NCBI GenBank assembly: GCA_020047885.1
Contig: JAIFNF010000186.1
Location: 1 to 12,524, forward strand
From: Gammaproteobacteria bacterium
GTDB taxonomy: Bacteria > Pseudomonadota > Gammaproteobacteria > Competibacterales > Competibacteraceae
Length of the DNA: 12,524 nucleotides
Direction: 5' to 3'
The position numbers and the translations under genes are program-made. Below the pieces are notes generated by a model, which saw only the letters and a program-made list of their open reading frames with translations, was not told where the DNA came from and ran no database searches. Below, piece after piece: positions 1 through 7,684 of the stretch; position 1 is the first letter of the stretch; every line of letters starts with the position of its first letter.

Positions 1-934
1 CGGGGCGCTGGAACTGCAAAAACGGGTGCTCCAGAATCCGGAGCTGATCGGTACCGAACAGGAGCTCTGGCTGCTGGCCAGTGCTAATGTCGATACGCTG
101 GTCAAGGGCAACATCGACCGCTCAATCGACGAAACGCAACGACCGATCAAAGACAACCAAATCGACTGGGTTGATCGCTTGCTGGCTGCCGGCCAGATCG
201 AAAAGCAGTTCAACGCGATTCTCTTTGGCAGTGGCGATTCACGCGAACCGGAACAGGCGGGTATTCGGGGCGCACTGATGGGTTCGTTCTACACCCTGCT
301 GGTGACGTTCCTGTTGTCGTTCCCGATTGGCGTGGCGACCGCCGTGTATCTGGAAGAATTCGCCCCGAAGAACCGCTGGACGGATTTGATCGAAGTCAAT
401 ATCAACAACCTGGCGGCGGTTCCGTCCATCGTCTTCGGACTGCTCGGCCTGGCGGTGTTCATCAACTTCTTCGGCCTGCCGCGCTCTGCCCCCTTGGTCG
501 GCGGACTGGTTCTGAGTTTGATGACGCTACCTGTGATTATTATTGCTGGTCGCGCTGCATTGACCTCGGTGCCGCCATCGATCCGCGAAGCCGCGCTCGG
601 TATTGGTGCCTCAAAATTGCAGATGGTTGGCCACCACGTCCTGCCGCTGGCGATGCCCGGTATGTTGACTGGCTCGATCATCGGTATGGCGCGCGCGCTG
701 GGCGAATCCGCACCACTGCTGATGATCGGTATGGTGGCGTTCATTGTTGACGTGCCAAAGGGTTTGACCGATCCGGCCACAGTGCTGCCAGTGCAAATTT
801 ACCTTTGGTCTGACCTGCCGGAACGCGCTTTTGTCGAACGCACCTCGGCGGCTATTATGGTATTGCTGGCGTTCATGATCGTTATGAATGGCCTGGCAAT
901 TGTTCTGCGCAAGCGCTTCGAGCGCCGCTGGTAA
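1..934 (+). CDS. pstA: Phosphate ABC transporter permease PstA (5' end outside window)
   Basis: Inner-membrane permease of the PstSCAB high-affinity phosphate importer; it pairs with PstC to form the channel. The frame is open from base 2, so the GTG at 26 is an internal codon and the true start lies upstream. About 310 residues are visible. Counting from the GTG at 26, a soluble stretch (1-80) precedes about five hydrophobic segments (near 85-108, 128-150, 156-178, 212-240 and 273-295). The cytoplasmic EAA loop that docks on the ATPase is at 188-211 (REAALGIGASK...LPLAMPG). The family identity is clear from this loop and from the downstream pstB and phoU. The soluble N-terminal region suggests the long PstA form rather than the roughly 300-residue E. 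coli form; this is an inference because the start is missing. pstB begins 31 bp downstream. Confidence 0.95.
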   Translation, partial: GALELQKRVLQNPELIGTEQELWLLASANVDTLVKGNIDRSIDETQRPIKDNQIDWVDRLLAAGQIEKQFNAILFGSGDSREPEQAGIRGALMGSFYTLLVTFLLSFPIGVATAVYLEEFAPKNRWTDLIEVNINNLAAVPSIVFGLLGLAVFINFFGLPRSAPLVGGLVLSLMTLPVIIIAGRAALTSVPPSIREAALGIGASKLQMVGHHVLPLAMPGMLTGSIIGMARALGESAPLLMIGMVAFIVDVPKGLTDPATVLPVQIYLWSDLPERAFVERTSAAIMVLLAFMIVMNGLAIVLRKRFERRW

Positions 935-965
935 GATCTCCTGAAATCCCCGAGGATTATTTCAC

Positions 966-1859
966 ATGAGCACAACGACCATCGAAGTCAAAGCGAGCCT
1001 GGATAACAACCTGGCGAATTCTGAAACTCGGCAAAGCGCACTATCCAGCGCACAGATTACCGATTATGATCATCGGCAAACAGTTGGAAAAATCACGGTG
1101 GACAATCCCAAGATGGTTTGCCGTGATGTCAATGTTTATTACGCTGAAAAACATGCCATCAAGCACGTCAGTCTTGATATTGGCGCTAATGAGGTCATTG
1201 CTTTTATTGGCCCTTCCGGTTGTGGTAAATCAACTTTTTTGCGTTGCCTGAACCGGATGAACGATACCATCCCCATTTGCCGGATTACCGGCAAAATCCA
1301 ACTGGAAAGTGAGGATATTTACGACAAAAACATTGATGTCGTGCAACTGCGGGCACGGATCGGTATGGTATTCCAAAAACCCAATCCCTTTCCTAAATCC
1401 ATCTATGAAAATGTCGCTTATGGGCCGCGCATTCATGGTATGGTGAACAACAAAGTGGAGATGGATGAGCTGGTGCGTGCCAGTCTGGAACGGGCTGGCC
1501 TTCTCAAGGAAGTCGATAAGCGTATGAATGAACCGGGCACTAGTTTGTCTGGCGGCCAGCAGCAACGGTTGTGTATTGCGCGGGCGATCGCAGTTAATCC
1601 CGAAGTGATTCTCATGGATGAACCTTGTTCAGCACTCGATCCCATTGCCACGGCTAAAATCGAAGAACTGATTGACGAATTGCGGGAAAATTACACCATT
1701 GTGATCGTCACTCACTCCATGCAGCAAGCAGCGCGGGTTTCCCAGCGCACGGCCTATTTCCACTTGGGTGATTTGATTGAAATTGGTGAAACGGATCAAA
1801 TTTTTACCAATCCCAAGCATAAGCTCACTGAAGACTATATCACTGGCCGCTTTGGCTGA
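966..1859 (+). CDS. pstB: Phosphate ABC transporter ATP-binding protein PstB
   Basis: ATPase that powers phosphate import through PstA/PstC at the cytoplasmic face of the inner membrane. The 297 residues carry all ABC hallmarks: Walker [10 protein letters not shown] at 82-90, Q-loop FQKPNPFP at 136-143, signature LSGGQQQR at 194-201, Walker B VILMDEP at 214-220, and the switch histidine H250. The ATG at 966 has a GAGG ribosome site at 952-955, ten bases upstream. The ABC core begins only near residue 48, so the protein has about 45 extra N-terminal residues compared with my memory of the roughly 257-residue E. coli protein. This leader is polar and has no obvious motif. The gene lies between pstA and phoU in the usual order and is probably cotranscribed with them. 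No Pho-box is seen inside the window. Confidence 0.97.
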   Translation: MSTTTIEVKASLDNNLANSETRQSALSSAQITDYDHRQTVGKITVDNPKMVCRDVNVYYAEKHAIKHVSLDIGANEVIAFIGPSGCGKSTFLRCLNRMNDTIPICRITGKIQLESEDIYDKNIDVVQLRARIGMVFQKPNPFPKSIYENVAYGPRIHGMVNNKVEMDELVRASLERAGLLKEVDKRMNEPGTSLSGGQQQRLCIARAIAVNPEVILMDEPCSALDPIATAKIEELIDELRENYTIVIVTHSMQQAARVSQRTAYFHLGDLIEIGETDQIFTNPKHKLTEDYITGRFG

Positions 1860-1891
1860 CTCACTGTACATTCCAATTGGAGTATTCATCC

Positions 1892-2617
1892 ATGGCTATC
1901 AGTCACGATGCCCATACGGTCAAGCAGTTTGATGTACAACTCGCCAATCTGCGCAATCTGGTGCAGGAAATGGGTGGACTGGTCGAAGATCAGATTCAAA
2001 ACGCCATCAAGGCATTGGATAACGAAGATATCAATGCCGCCCGCGAAGTCATCGCTCGTGACCAGATCATCAACGGGTTGCAGGTTAAGGTCGATGAAGA
2101 CAGCGTGAGCATGATTGCTCTGCGTCAGCCGCTAGGTGGCGATTTGCGACTGATTATGTCGCTGTCCAAGATCGTTACTGATCTGGAAAGGATCGGCGAT
2201 GAAGCGGAAAAAATCGCCCGCATGACCGTTAAAACCTATGATGGTGCGGGCAGTCCCCCCAATGCCAAACTGCTGCGCGATGTGCAACCCATGTCCAAGC
2301 TGGCGGCCAATATGCTGCATGGCTGCCTGGATGCACTGGCGCGACTGGATGTGGAAAAAGCGGTTGAGGTTGCCCAGGGTGATGATGAGCTCGATCAGGA
2401 ATTCCAGTCCGCATTGCGACGTCTCATCACCTACATGATGGAAGACCCGCGCACCATCGGCCATGCGATTAGCGTGATCTTCATTATTAAAGCCTTGGAA
2501 CGGATTGGCGATCATTCCAAGAACATTGCCGAATACATTATTTATCTGGTGAAAGGCAAGGACGTTCGGCATGTTAAAATGGACGTGCTGGTTCAGGATG
2601 CGCTGGCCGGAGAGTGA
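1892..2617 (+). CDS. phoU: Phosphate signalling protein PhoU
   Basis: Cytoplasmic negative regulator that links the Pst transporter to the PhoR/PhoB two-component system and prevents phosphate over-accumulation. The 241-residue protein has the usual length and the two-repeat, all-helical PhoU architecture. Each half carries the metal-binding signature: ERIGDEAEKIA at 99-109 and ERIGDHSKNIAEY at 203-215. I chose the ATG at 1892 because GGAG at 1879-1882 is nine bases upstream. A TTG at 1877 in the same frame would overlap that ribosome site. The gene follows pstB by 32 bp and is the last gene of the pst operon here. A perfect hairpin lies seven bases after its stop codon. Confidence 0.96.
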   Translation: MAISHDAHTVKQFDVQLANLRNLVQEMGGLVEDQIQNAIKALDNEDINAAREVIARDQIINGLQVKVDEDSVSMIALRQPLGGDLRLIMSLSKIVTDLERIGDEAEKIARMTVKTYDGAGSPPNAKLLRDVQPMSKLAANMLHGCLDALARLDVEKAVEVAQGDDELDQEFQSALRRLITYMMEDPRTIGHAISVIFIIKALERIGDHSKNIAEYIIYLVKGKDVRHVKMDVLVQDALAGE

Positions 2618-2623
2618 TGAGTC

Positions 2624-2642
2624 CCCCCTTTAGCAAAGGGGG
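2624..2642. repeat. Perfect short hairpin between phoU and the polyamine operon
   Basis: An 8-bp perfect inverted repeat: CCCCCTTT at 2624-2631, loop AGC at 2632-2634, and AAAGGGGG at 2635-2642. No T-run follows, so it is not a textbook intrinsic terminator. It lies between two functional units on the same strand and could attenuate transcription or stabilise the 3' end of the pst transcript. Short C/T-arm and A/G-arm palindromes like this are often dispersed, REP-like elements in some gammaproteobacteria; that reading is an inference. Confidence 0.6.
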
Positions 2643-2677
2643 CGGTGAATACTTACAATTATTCCACGAGATTTCCA

Positions 2678-3784
2678 ATGGCTGAACTCACCACGCCTTA
2701 CTATCTGATAGACGAAAACAAGCTGGAAAAAAATCTCAAAATCATTCAACAGGTGCGTGAAGCCTCAGGCGCAAAGTCAGTACTGGCGCTAAAATGCTTT
2801 TCAACCTGGAGTGTCTTTGACCTGATGCGGAAATATCTGGATGGAACGACCAGTAGTTCGCTGTTTGAAGCTCGATTGGGTTATGAAAAATTTGGCAAGG
2901 AGGTTCATGCCTATAGCGTCGCTTTTTCTGAAAAAGAGGTTAAATCGGTCAAAAAATTTGCTGATAAAATTATTTTTAATTCAATTTCGCAATTCATGAC
3001 TTATCATGAAAATATGGGTTCCATGAAACTGGGATTGCGCATCAATCCAGGCATCAGTTATTCACATTTTGACCTCGCTGATCCGGCCAGGAAATATTCG
3101 AGGCTTGGGGTTTCAGACAAAAAAGAAGTTACAAAAATTGTGCCACTCCTCAGTGGCGTTATGTTTCATTTTAACTGTGAAAATGATGATTTTGAAAATC
3201 TGTCCAATTCTATTGACCTGATCGGCCAAAATTACGGGGATCTTCTGGAAAAGATGGAATGGGTTAGCTTTGGCGGTGGTCTGTTCTTTACCAAGGACGG
3301 CTATCCACTCGATCAATTTTGTAAAAAATTAAAAGATTTCAGTGAAAAATTCAGTATTCAGGTTTATCTGGAGCCTGGCGAAGCCACGATTACCGGTTGC
3401 GCTGAACTGGTCACAACGGTTCTGGACATTGTTCATAATGACATTAACATCGCTATCATCGATGCTTCGGTCGAAGCCCATACACTGGATCATCTGATTT
3501 ATCACACGAATCCGGGCATCAGCTTTCCAGAACCCGGGAATCATCATGTTATGATTGCTGGTCGAACCTGTCTGGCCGGTGATGTATTCGGCGAGTATCG
3601 GCTGAAAACCCCATTAAAAATCGGTAGTGAAGTCCGCATTGCTGATACTGCGGGTTACACGATGGTCAAAAAGAACTGGTTTAACGGTATCGCCATGCCG
3701 GCTATTGTCGTGCGCCGACTGGATGGTACAGTGGAAATCGTCCAAAAATTCGGTTATAAAGATTTTAAGTGCAGTCTTTCATAA
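2678..3784 (+). CDS. nspC: Carboxynorspermidine/carboxyspermidine decarboxylase
   Basis: PLP-dependent, alanine-racemase-fold (type III) decarboxylase. It removes CO2 from carboxyspermidine or carboxynorspermidine, giving spermidine or norspermidine: the last step of the aspartate-semialdehyde route. From the chosen ATG it has 368 residues, close to known family members. Visible landmarks are the PLP lysine K39 in LALKCFSTW, FHFNCEN at 163-169, the glycine-rich phosphate-binding FGGG at 198-201, EPGE at 232-235, and the C-terminal GRTCLAGD at 295-302, which supplies catalytic Cys298 and Asp302. The ATG at 2678 follows a CGAG site at 2667-2670; an in-frame GTG at 2645 lacks a ribosome site and would extend into the hairpin region. 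The dehydrogenase starts 15 bp downstream. Sequence alone does not settle spermidine versus norspermidine. The gene is locally very AT-rich (2941-3000 has 14 G/C of 60). Confidence 0.92.
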   Translation: MAELTTPYYLIDENKLEKNLKIIQQVREASGAKSVLALKCFSTWSVFDLMRKYLDGTTSSSLFEARLGYEKFGKEVHAYSVAFSEKEVKSVKKFADKIIFNSISQFMTYHENMGSMKLGLRINPGISYSHFDLADPARKYSRLGVSDKKEVTKIVPLLSGVMFHFNCENDDFENLSNSIDLIGQNYGDLLEKMEWVSFGGGLFFTKDGYPLDQFCKKLKDFSEKFSIQVYLEPGEATITGCAELVTTVLDIVHNDINIAIIDASVEAHTLDHLIYHTNPGISFPEPGNHHVMIAGRTCLAGDVFGEYRLKTPLKIGSEVRIADTAGYTMVKKNWFNGIAMPAIVVRRLDGTVEIVQKFGYKDFKCSLS

Positions 3785-3799
3785 TTCAGAGGTCTCTTG

Positions 3800-5137
3800 A
3801 TGAAAAGCAACCTATTAATCATTGGCGCTGGCGGCGTTGCCCATGTCGCTGCCCACAAAGCCGCTATGCATAATGATGTGCTGGGCGATATTTGCATTGC
3901 TTCAAGAACGCAGGAAAAATGCGATCAGATTATTGCCAGCGTTCATCGCAAAGGGCATCTCAAGGATTCTGCAAAAAAGCTTTATTCCCGACAAATTGAT
4001 GCGCTTGATATTCCCGCTACCGTGAAGTTGATTAATGAAACGCAGTCGCAGATTGTGATCAATCTCGGCAATGCGTTTATCAATATGTCAGTTCTGGAAG
4101 CCTGCCTGGAAACCGGTGCGGTGTATATCGACACGGCAATTCATGAAGATCCGGACAAAGTCTGTGAAACTCCTCCCTGGTACGCCAATTATGAGTGGCA
4201 GCGTAAAGATCGTTGTGCCGAGAAAGGACTGACCGCTATTCTCGGTGCCGGATTTGATCCCGGTGTGGTCAATGCGTATTGTGCGCTGGCCGTGAAGCGT
4301 TATTTCGACAAGATCGATACGATTGATATTCTTGACGTCAATGCCGGAAGCCATGGTAAATACTTCGCCACTAACTTTGATCCGGAAATTAACTTCCGTG
4401 AATTTATCAAGGTTTGGACCTGGATTGACCGCCAATGGCAAGAGTATCCAACGCATTCGGTTAAACGTACTTATAATTTCCCGGTTGCCGGTTCCTGCCC
4501 GATTTATCTCAACGGCCATGATGAATTGCATTCACTGTCGAAAAATATCGATGCGAACAGTATTCGGTTCTGGATGGGCTTCGGCGATCATTACATCAAT
4601 GTCTTCACTGTATTGCGCACTCTGGGGTTCCTGTCGCATCTTCCCGTCACGCTGACTACCGGTCAGGAAGTTGTACCGCTCAAGGTCGTAAAAGCGTTGC
4701 TGCCCGATCCACAAACCCTGGCGCCCGGTTATACCGGCAAGACCTGTATTGGCAATTTCGTCAAAGGCTGGAAAGACGGGAAAGCGCGAGAAGTGTTCAT
4801 TTATCAGGTATCGGATCATCACCAGTGCTTTGAAGAAGTCGAGTCGCAAGGCATCAGCTACACCGCTGGTGTTCCTCCGATTGCGGCCGCCATGCTGGTT
4901 GCCCAGGGGCTTTGGGATCCGAAGACTATGGTCAATGTTGAGGAGTTGGACCCCGAACCGTTTATTGCCCTTCTCGATCAGATGGGTCTGCCGACGGATG
5001 TCAAGGAAATCCAGCCCGGCAGTGCCGAATCCTTCGATGGCACGGTCAGGGGGCTGGAGACGGAACTCGCGGAATCGACAGCAACCGTCACCATCTCGGC
5101 CGCTAATCCAATGATCGCTTTGGCACCCCGAAAGTAG
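3800..5137 (+). CDS. Carboxynorspermidine/carboxyspermidine dehydrogenase (saccharopine-dehydrogenase-like)
   Basis: NAD(P)H-dependent enzyme that reductively couples L-aspartate beta-semialdehyde to a diamine (putrescine or diaminopropane), forming the carboxypolyamine decarboxylated by the upstream gene product. The 445 residues match the saccharopine dehydrogenase/CANSDH family. The Rossmann dinucleotide motif GAGGVAH is at residues 9-15 and the acceptor strand IASRT follows near 33-37. The internal motif GAGFDPGVVNAYC is typical of the family. The ATG at 3800 is preceded by an excellent AGAGG at 3788-3792, seven bases away; an in-frame TTG at 3797 is rejected on that ground. The gene lies 15 bp after the decarboxylase, so translation is probably coupled. 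Saccharopine or homospermidine chemistry is the alternative, but the neighbouring carboxyspermidine decarboxylase and ornithine-decarboxylase-type gene argue for the polyamine role. Confidence 0.9.
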   Translation: MKSNLLIIGAGGVAHVAAHKAAMHNDVLGDICIASRTQEKCDQIIASVHRKGHLKDSAKKLYSRQIDALDIPATVKLINETQSQIVINLGNAFINMSVLEACLETGAVYIDTAIHEDPDKVCETPPWYANYEWQRKDRCAEKGLTAILGAGFDPGVVNAYCALAVKRYFDKIDTIDILDVNAGSHGKYFATNFDPEINFREFIKVWTWIDRQWQEYPTHSVKRTYNFPVAGSCPIYLNGHDELHSLSKNIDANSIRFWMGFGDHYINVFTVLRTLGFLSHLPVTLTTGQEVVPLKVVKALLPDPQTLAPGYTGKTCIGNFVKGWKDGKAREVFIYQVSDHHQCFEEVESQGISYTAGVPPIAAAMLVAQGLWDPKTMVNVEELDPEPFIALLDQMGLPTDVKEIQPGSAESFDGTVRGLETELAESTATVTISAANPMIALAPRK

Positions 5138-5158
5138 CGATACCCACCGTTGCAAGCT

Positions 5159-5182
5159 TTCCCTCCTGCTTCAAGGAGGGAA
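5159..5182. repeat. Perfect hairpin upstream of the ornithine decarboxylase gene
   Basis: A 9-bp perfect inverted repeat: TTCCCTCCT at 5159-5167, loop GCTTCA at 5168-5173, and AGGAGGGAA at 5174-5182, followed by only three T residues. It sits in the 76-bp gap between the dehydrogenase and the decarboxylase gene. It may act as a weak terminator or attenuator, an RNA processing site, or a dispersed palindrome. The right arm contains an AGGAGG-like sequence, but it lies about 33 bases before the next start codon, too far to be that gene's ribosome site. Confidence 0.55.
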
Positions 5183-5213
5183 TTTCCTGTCTGATCAATC
5201 GCGGAAACTTTCG

Positions 5214-6368
5214 ATGTATCGCAATTATTATTCCCCTGATGAGTGGAAAAACATCCTGGAATTCTCTGCACAGCAAGAGACGCCTTTTCTGGTCATGCTC
5301 CTTGATCGGGTTCGGGATAAATTTGCCGCATTCCACACAAATTTTCCACAGGCGAAAATTTACTACGCTGTCAAAGCCAGTCCCGGCACAGAAATATTGG
5401 CTTTACTGAGAGACCTTGGCTCGTATTTCGATATTGCTTCGATTTATGAACTGAACCAAGTGCTTGATCTGGGTATTTCCCCTGATCGCGTCAGCTTTGG
5501 CAATACCATCAAGAAGGCTAAACACGTTCGTGAAGCTTACGAGAAAGGCGTCAGACTGTTCGCTAGTGACAGTGAAGCGGACATTCGCCAGCTCGCTAAA
5601 GAAGCGCCCGGTTCACGGATATTCTTTCGACTGCTGATGGATGCAGTCACCTCGGATTCGGATTGGCCGCTATCACGGAAATTTGGCTGCCAGCCGCGAA
5701 TGCTGGTCGAACTCGTCACACTGGCTGCCAACCTGGGACTGGAACCCTATGGCATTTCATTTCACGTCGGTTCGCAGCAGCGTGAAATCCCGGCCTGGGA
5801 TGCGGCCATTGAGCAGGTAAAAGGGTTATTTGAGCAGATGGCCAAACAGAATATTCATCTGCAGGCCATAAATATGGGCGGCGGTTTTCCTGCCGATTAT
5901 CTGATTAAATCTAACCCGCTTTCCGTCTATGCCGAGGAAATTAACCGTTACCTTGGTTTGCACTTTGGCGATACTATCCCGCAAATCTATCTGGAGCCAG
6001 GGCGCGGCTTGACGGGTGATGCGGGCATCCTGGTCAGCGAAGTTGTGCTGATTTCCAAAAAATCCAGGACTGATTTAAAACGCTGGCTGTATACGGATGT
6101 GGGTATTTTCAATGGTCTGATGGAAACCGTTGATGAGTCGATTAAATATCCTATTTATACGGAGAAAACTGGTGAAGTCGGCGATGTGATCCTGGCAGGT
6201 CCAACCTGTGACAGCCTGGATATTATCTATGAGCATTTCAAGTATGAGCTTCCGCTATCACTGGAAATCGGTGACCGGATTTACTGGCTGTCCACCGGTG
6301 CTTATACCGCTTCCTATAGTTCCGTTGAATTCAACGGATTTCCGCCCCTGAAGACTTATTACCTGTAA
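5214..6368 (+). CDS. speC: Ornithine (or ornithine/lysine) decarboxylase, PLP type III
   Basis: Alanine-racemase-fold decarboxylase that most likely makes putrescine from ornithine, supplying the diamine for the preceding dehydrogenase. The 384 residues show the full active-site set: PLP lysine K54 in YYAVKASP, H184 in FHVGSQ, GGGFP at 222-226, EPGRG at 261-265, catalytic Cys332 and Asp333 in GPTCDSLD, and Tyr364 near the C terminus. Length and motifs fit eukaryotic-like bacterial ornithine decarboxylases. Some relatives also accept lysine, so exact specificity is an inference. The ATG at 5214 follows a weak GCGGAAA at 5201-5207. The gene is the last of the polyamine operon. Its stop codon directly abuts the mobile-element scar, but the terminal PPLKTYYL looks like a normal family C terminus, so it appears intact. 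Confidence 0.88.
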   Translation: MYRNYYSPDEWKNILEFSAQQETPFLVMLLDRVRDKFAAFHTNFPQAKIYYAVKASPGTEILALLRDLGSYFDIASIYELNQVLDLGISPDRVSFGNTIKKAKHVREAYEKGVRLFASDSEADIRQLAKEAPGSRIFFRLLMDAVTSDSDWPLSRKFGCQPRMLVELVTLAANLGLEPYGISFHVGSQQREIPAWDAAIEQVKGLFEQMAKQNIHLQAINMGGGFPADYLIKSNPLSVYAEEINRYLGLHFGDTIPQIYLEPGRGLTGDAGILVSEVVLISKKSRTDLKRWLYTDVGIFNGLMETVDESIKYPIYTEKTGEVGDVILAGPTCDSLDIIYEHFKYELPLSLEIGDRIYWLSTGAYTASYSSVEFNGFPPLKTYYL

Positions 6369-6380
6369 AAGTGTAGTCGT

Positions 6381-6531
6381 TCACTTCCCCGGCTGGGGTA
6401 GAGGAGCTAGGGGGCGTCCCGCCCGGCGGTCGGCGATGGCGGATGCCAAGTAGCGCCAAGGGGCATGCCCCCGCAGACGGCAGGTATCGATGACACTGGC
6501 GAGCAGGGCGACGACCCGGGAACCGACTGGG
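6381..6531 (-). pseudogene. C-terminal fragment of an IS66-like transposase
   Basis: On the minus strand the frame ending at TGA 6381-6383 encodes about 49 residues before the IS4 end. It includes RVVALLASVIDTC, then RLRGHAPWRYLASAIADRR, and ends at LPQPGK. This matches my recollection of IS66-family transposase C termini (the leucine-rich AxLLAxxxTCRxxGxxPWxYL pattern before the stop). No catalytic region is present, and the frame has no continuation on the far side of the IS4 element. A GTAA at 6365-6368, overlapping the stop codon of the upstream gene, could be the outer terminus, since IS66 elements typically begin with GTAA. Family assignment is from memory and moderate; that it is a broken remnant is clear. 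Confidence 0.6.
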
Positions 6532-6549
6532 GCTTACCACCTATCAGTT
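6532..6549. repeat. Left terminal inverted repeat of the IS4-type element
   Basis: GCTTACCACCTATCAGTT, an exact reverse complement of 7685-7702. It marks the 3' end of the element relative to its transposase and contains the transposase stop codon (TGA on the minus strand, 6544-6546). Confidence 0.9.
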
Positions 6550-7639
6550 CCTCATCACGGGGCAAATGCGGTAGAAGGAGGGTAAGGGTTGTTCCATTTG
6601 GAGTCGCCTTTCCAATGCGCGTCCAGTTTTTTAAAGAGCCGATGATCGGGATCCGTTTGCTCTTGGTTTTTTTTCCAACGGCGTCGGGTGATCGCGGGCT
6701 TCCTCTGGACTGACGCGCATACACCCATACAGAGCCAGAGCCATGATCACCAGCAACCGATGCCGGCGATACGCGGCGCGTAACGGGGTATCTTCCCACT
6801 GAAATCCGCGACTTTTGAAGTCGGAAAACATCGGCTCGATGCCCCAGCGACTGGCGTCATCCCGCACCGTAGTCCGACTCGGGAGATCATTCATGGCGAT
6901 CATCCAGGGTTCTGGATGCCCGCCTTCATGCCAAATCGCCAAATTCGTGGGCACCTCGTGATTGAAGAGCCGGACATTCGGCAAATAACGCTCGGTCTGC
7001 CCCGCTGCCAGTTCGCCCGTCGTCACCATGTCGCCAAACACCTGGTCGACATTCAGATTCCCTTTTAGCCGTAACCGATCATGCCAACCGGGTTGGGCAT
7101 GGAGCCCGGTGAATAACTCCACCGAGGGATAGAAGCGATCGGCCGACAGCAAGACCTCGGCTTCGGCGGGGAGCCACGCCCGCACCCGCTCCAACAGGAT
7201 TTTCTGGGTCTCAAAGCCCAGATTCGCGGTATCCGCTTCCACCGTCCACGCCAAGGGTAATGCCCGATCCCCCACCCCGAGGCTGATCATCAAGATCGCA
7301 AACCGATCCCCCACATCCGTTTGATCCATGCTCAGAATCAGCGTCTCTCCCTGCGCACCTGCCGCTGCCAAGGCTTGATGCGCCCACGGCTCCAGCTACC
7401 TCGGCACTCGACCGTAACGGATTCTTTGACAGTCGGCGCAGCTACTGCTCGCGCATATCCTGCCGTTCCGTCTCCAGCGGCAAAACGTTCGCCAACTCCA
7501 CCGTATTCGGGGTTTGTGCTTCCAGGAGCGCCCCGACCGCTAACGCCAACTTTCTCAACACTGTCTTGCGCAGGGTCGGCAGCGCCGCTGGTAACCCCTC
7601 TTCAATGGTGGTCGCCAACTGTTGTACCGTTCCCATCAT
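6544..7639 (-). pseudogene. IS4-family transposase, broken by two stops and a frameshift
   Basis: DDE transposase of the IS4 family, read right to left. The N-terminal piece (7442-7639) has a GGGAGGGG ribosome site directly before two adjacent ATGs and ends at a TAG (7442-7444), where a Trp codon is expected. The same frame continues (LRRLSKNPLRSSAEV) until about 7388-7404. There a shift moves reading into the frame that holds LEPWAHQALAAAGAQ and the catalytic core: Asp in SMDQTD, Asp in LSADRFY, and Glu in RWGIEPMFSDFK. That last stretch fits the R(3)E(6)K part of the IS4 signature, but the preceding tyrosine position appears to be Asp. A TAA at 6631-6633 then interrupts the C terminus, and the same frame resumes (RRLQMEQPLPSFYRICPVMRN split by no further stop) to the TGA in the terminal repeat. 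Three lesions make it non-functional. Confidence 0.88.
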
Positions 7640-7684
7640 CCCCTCCCGATCTTGGTTAAACTCGATTTGTGTAGTTTAGCCGAA

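Noticed and set aside
2624..2642. The phoU-downstream hairpin as a classical Rho-independent terminator.
   Set aside because: The right arm is followed by CGGTGAATAC rather than a T-run.
4532..5155. A 207-codon - strand frame within the carboxyspermidine dehydrogenase gene.
   Set aside because: It is a shadow of a conserved enzyme, with no credible protein features.
5174..5182. The AGGAGGGAA arm as the ribosome binding site of the ornithine decarboxylase gene.
   Set aside because: It is about 31-39 bases before the ATG and is sequestered in a perfect hairpin; no in-frame start codon lies at a suitable distance.
7321..7659. A 112-codon + strand frame within the IS4 element.
   Set aside because: It is antisense to the transposase N-terminal half. 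The proline-rich translation has no motif and no ribosome site.
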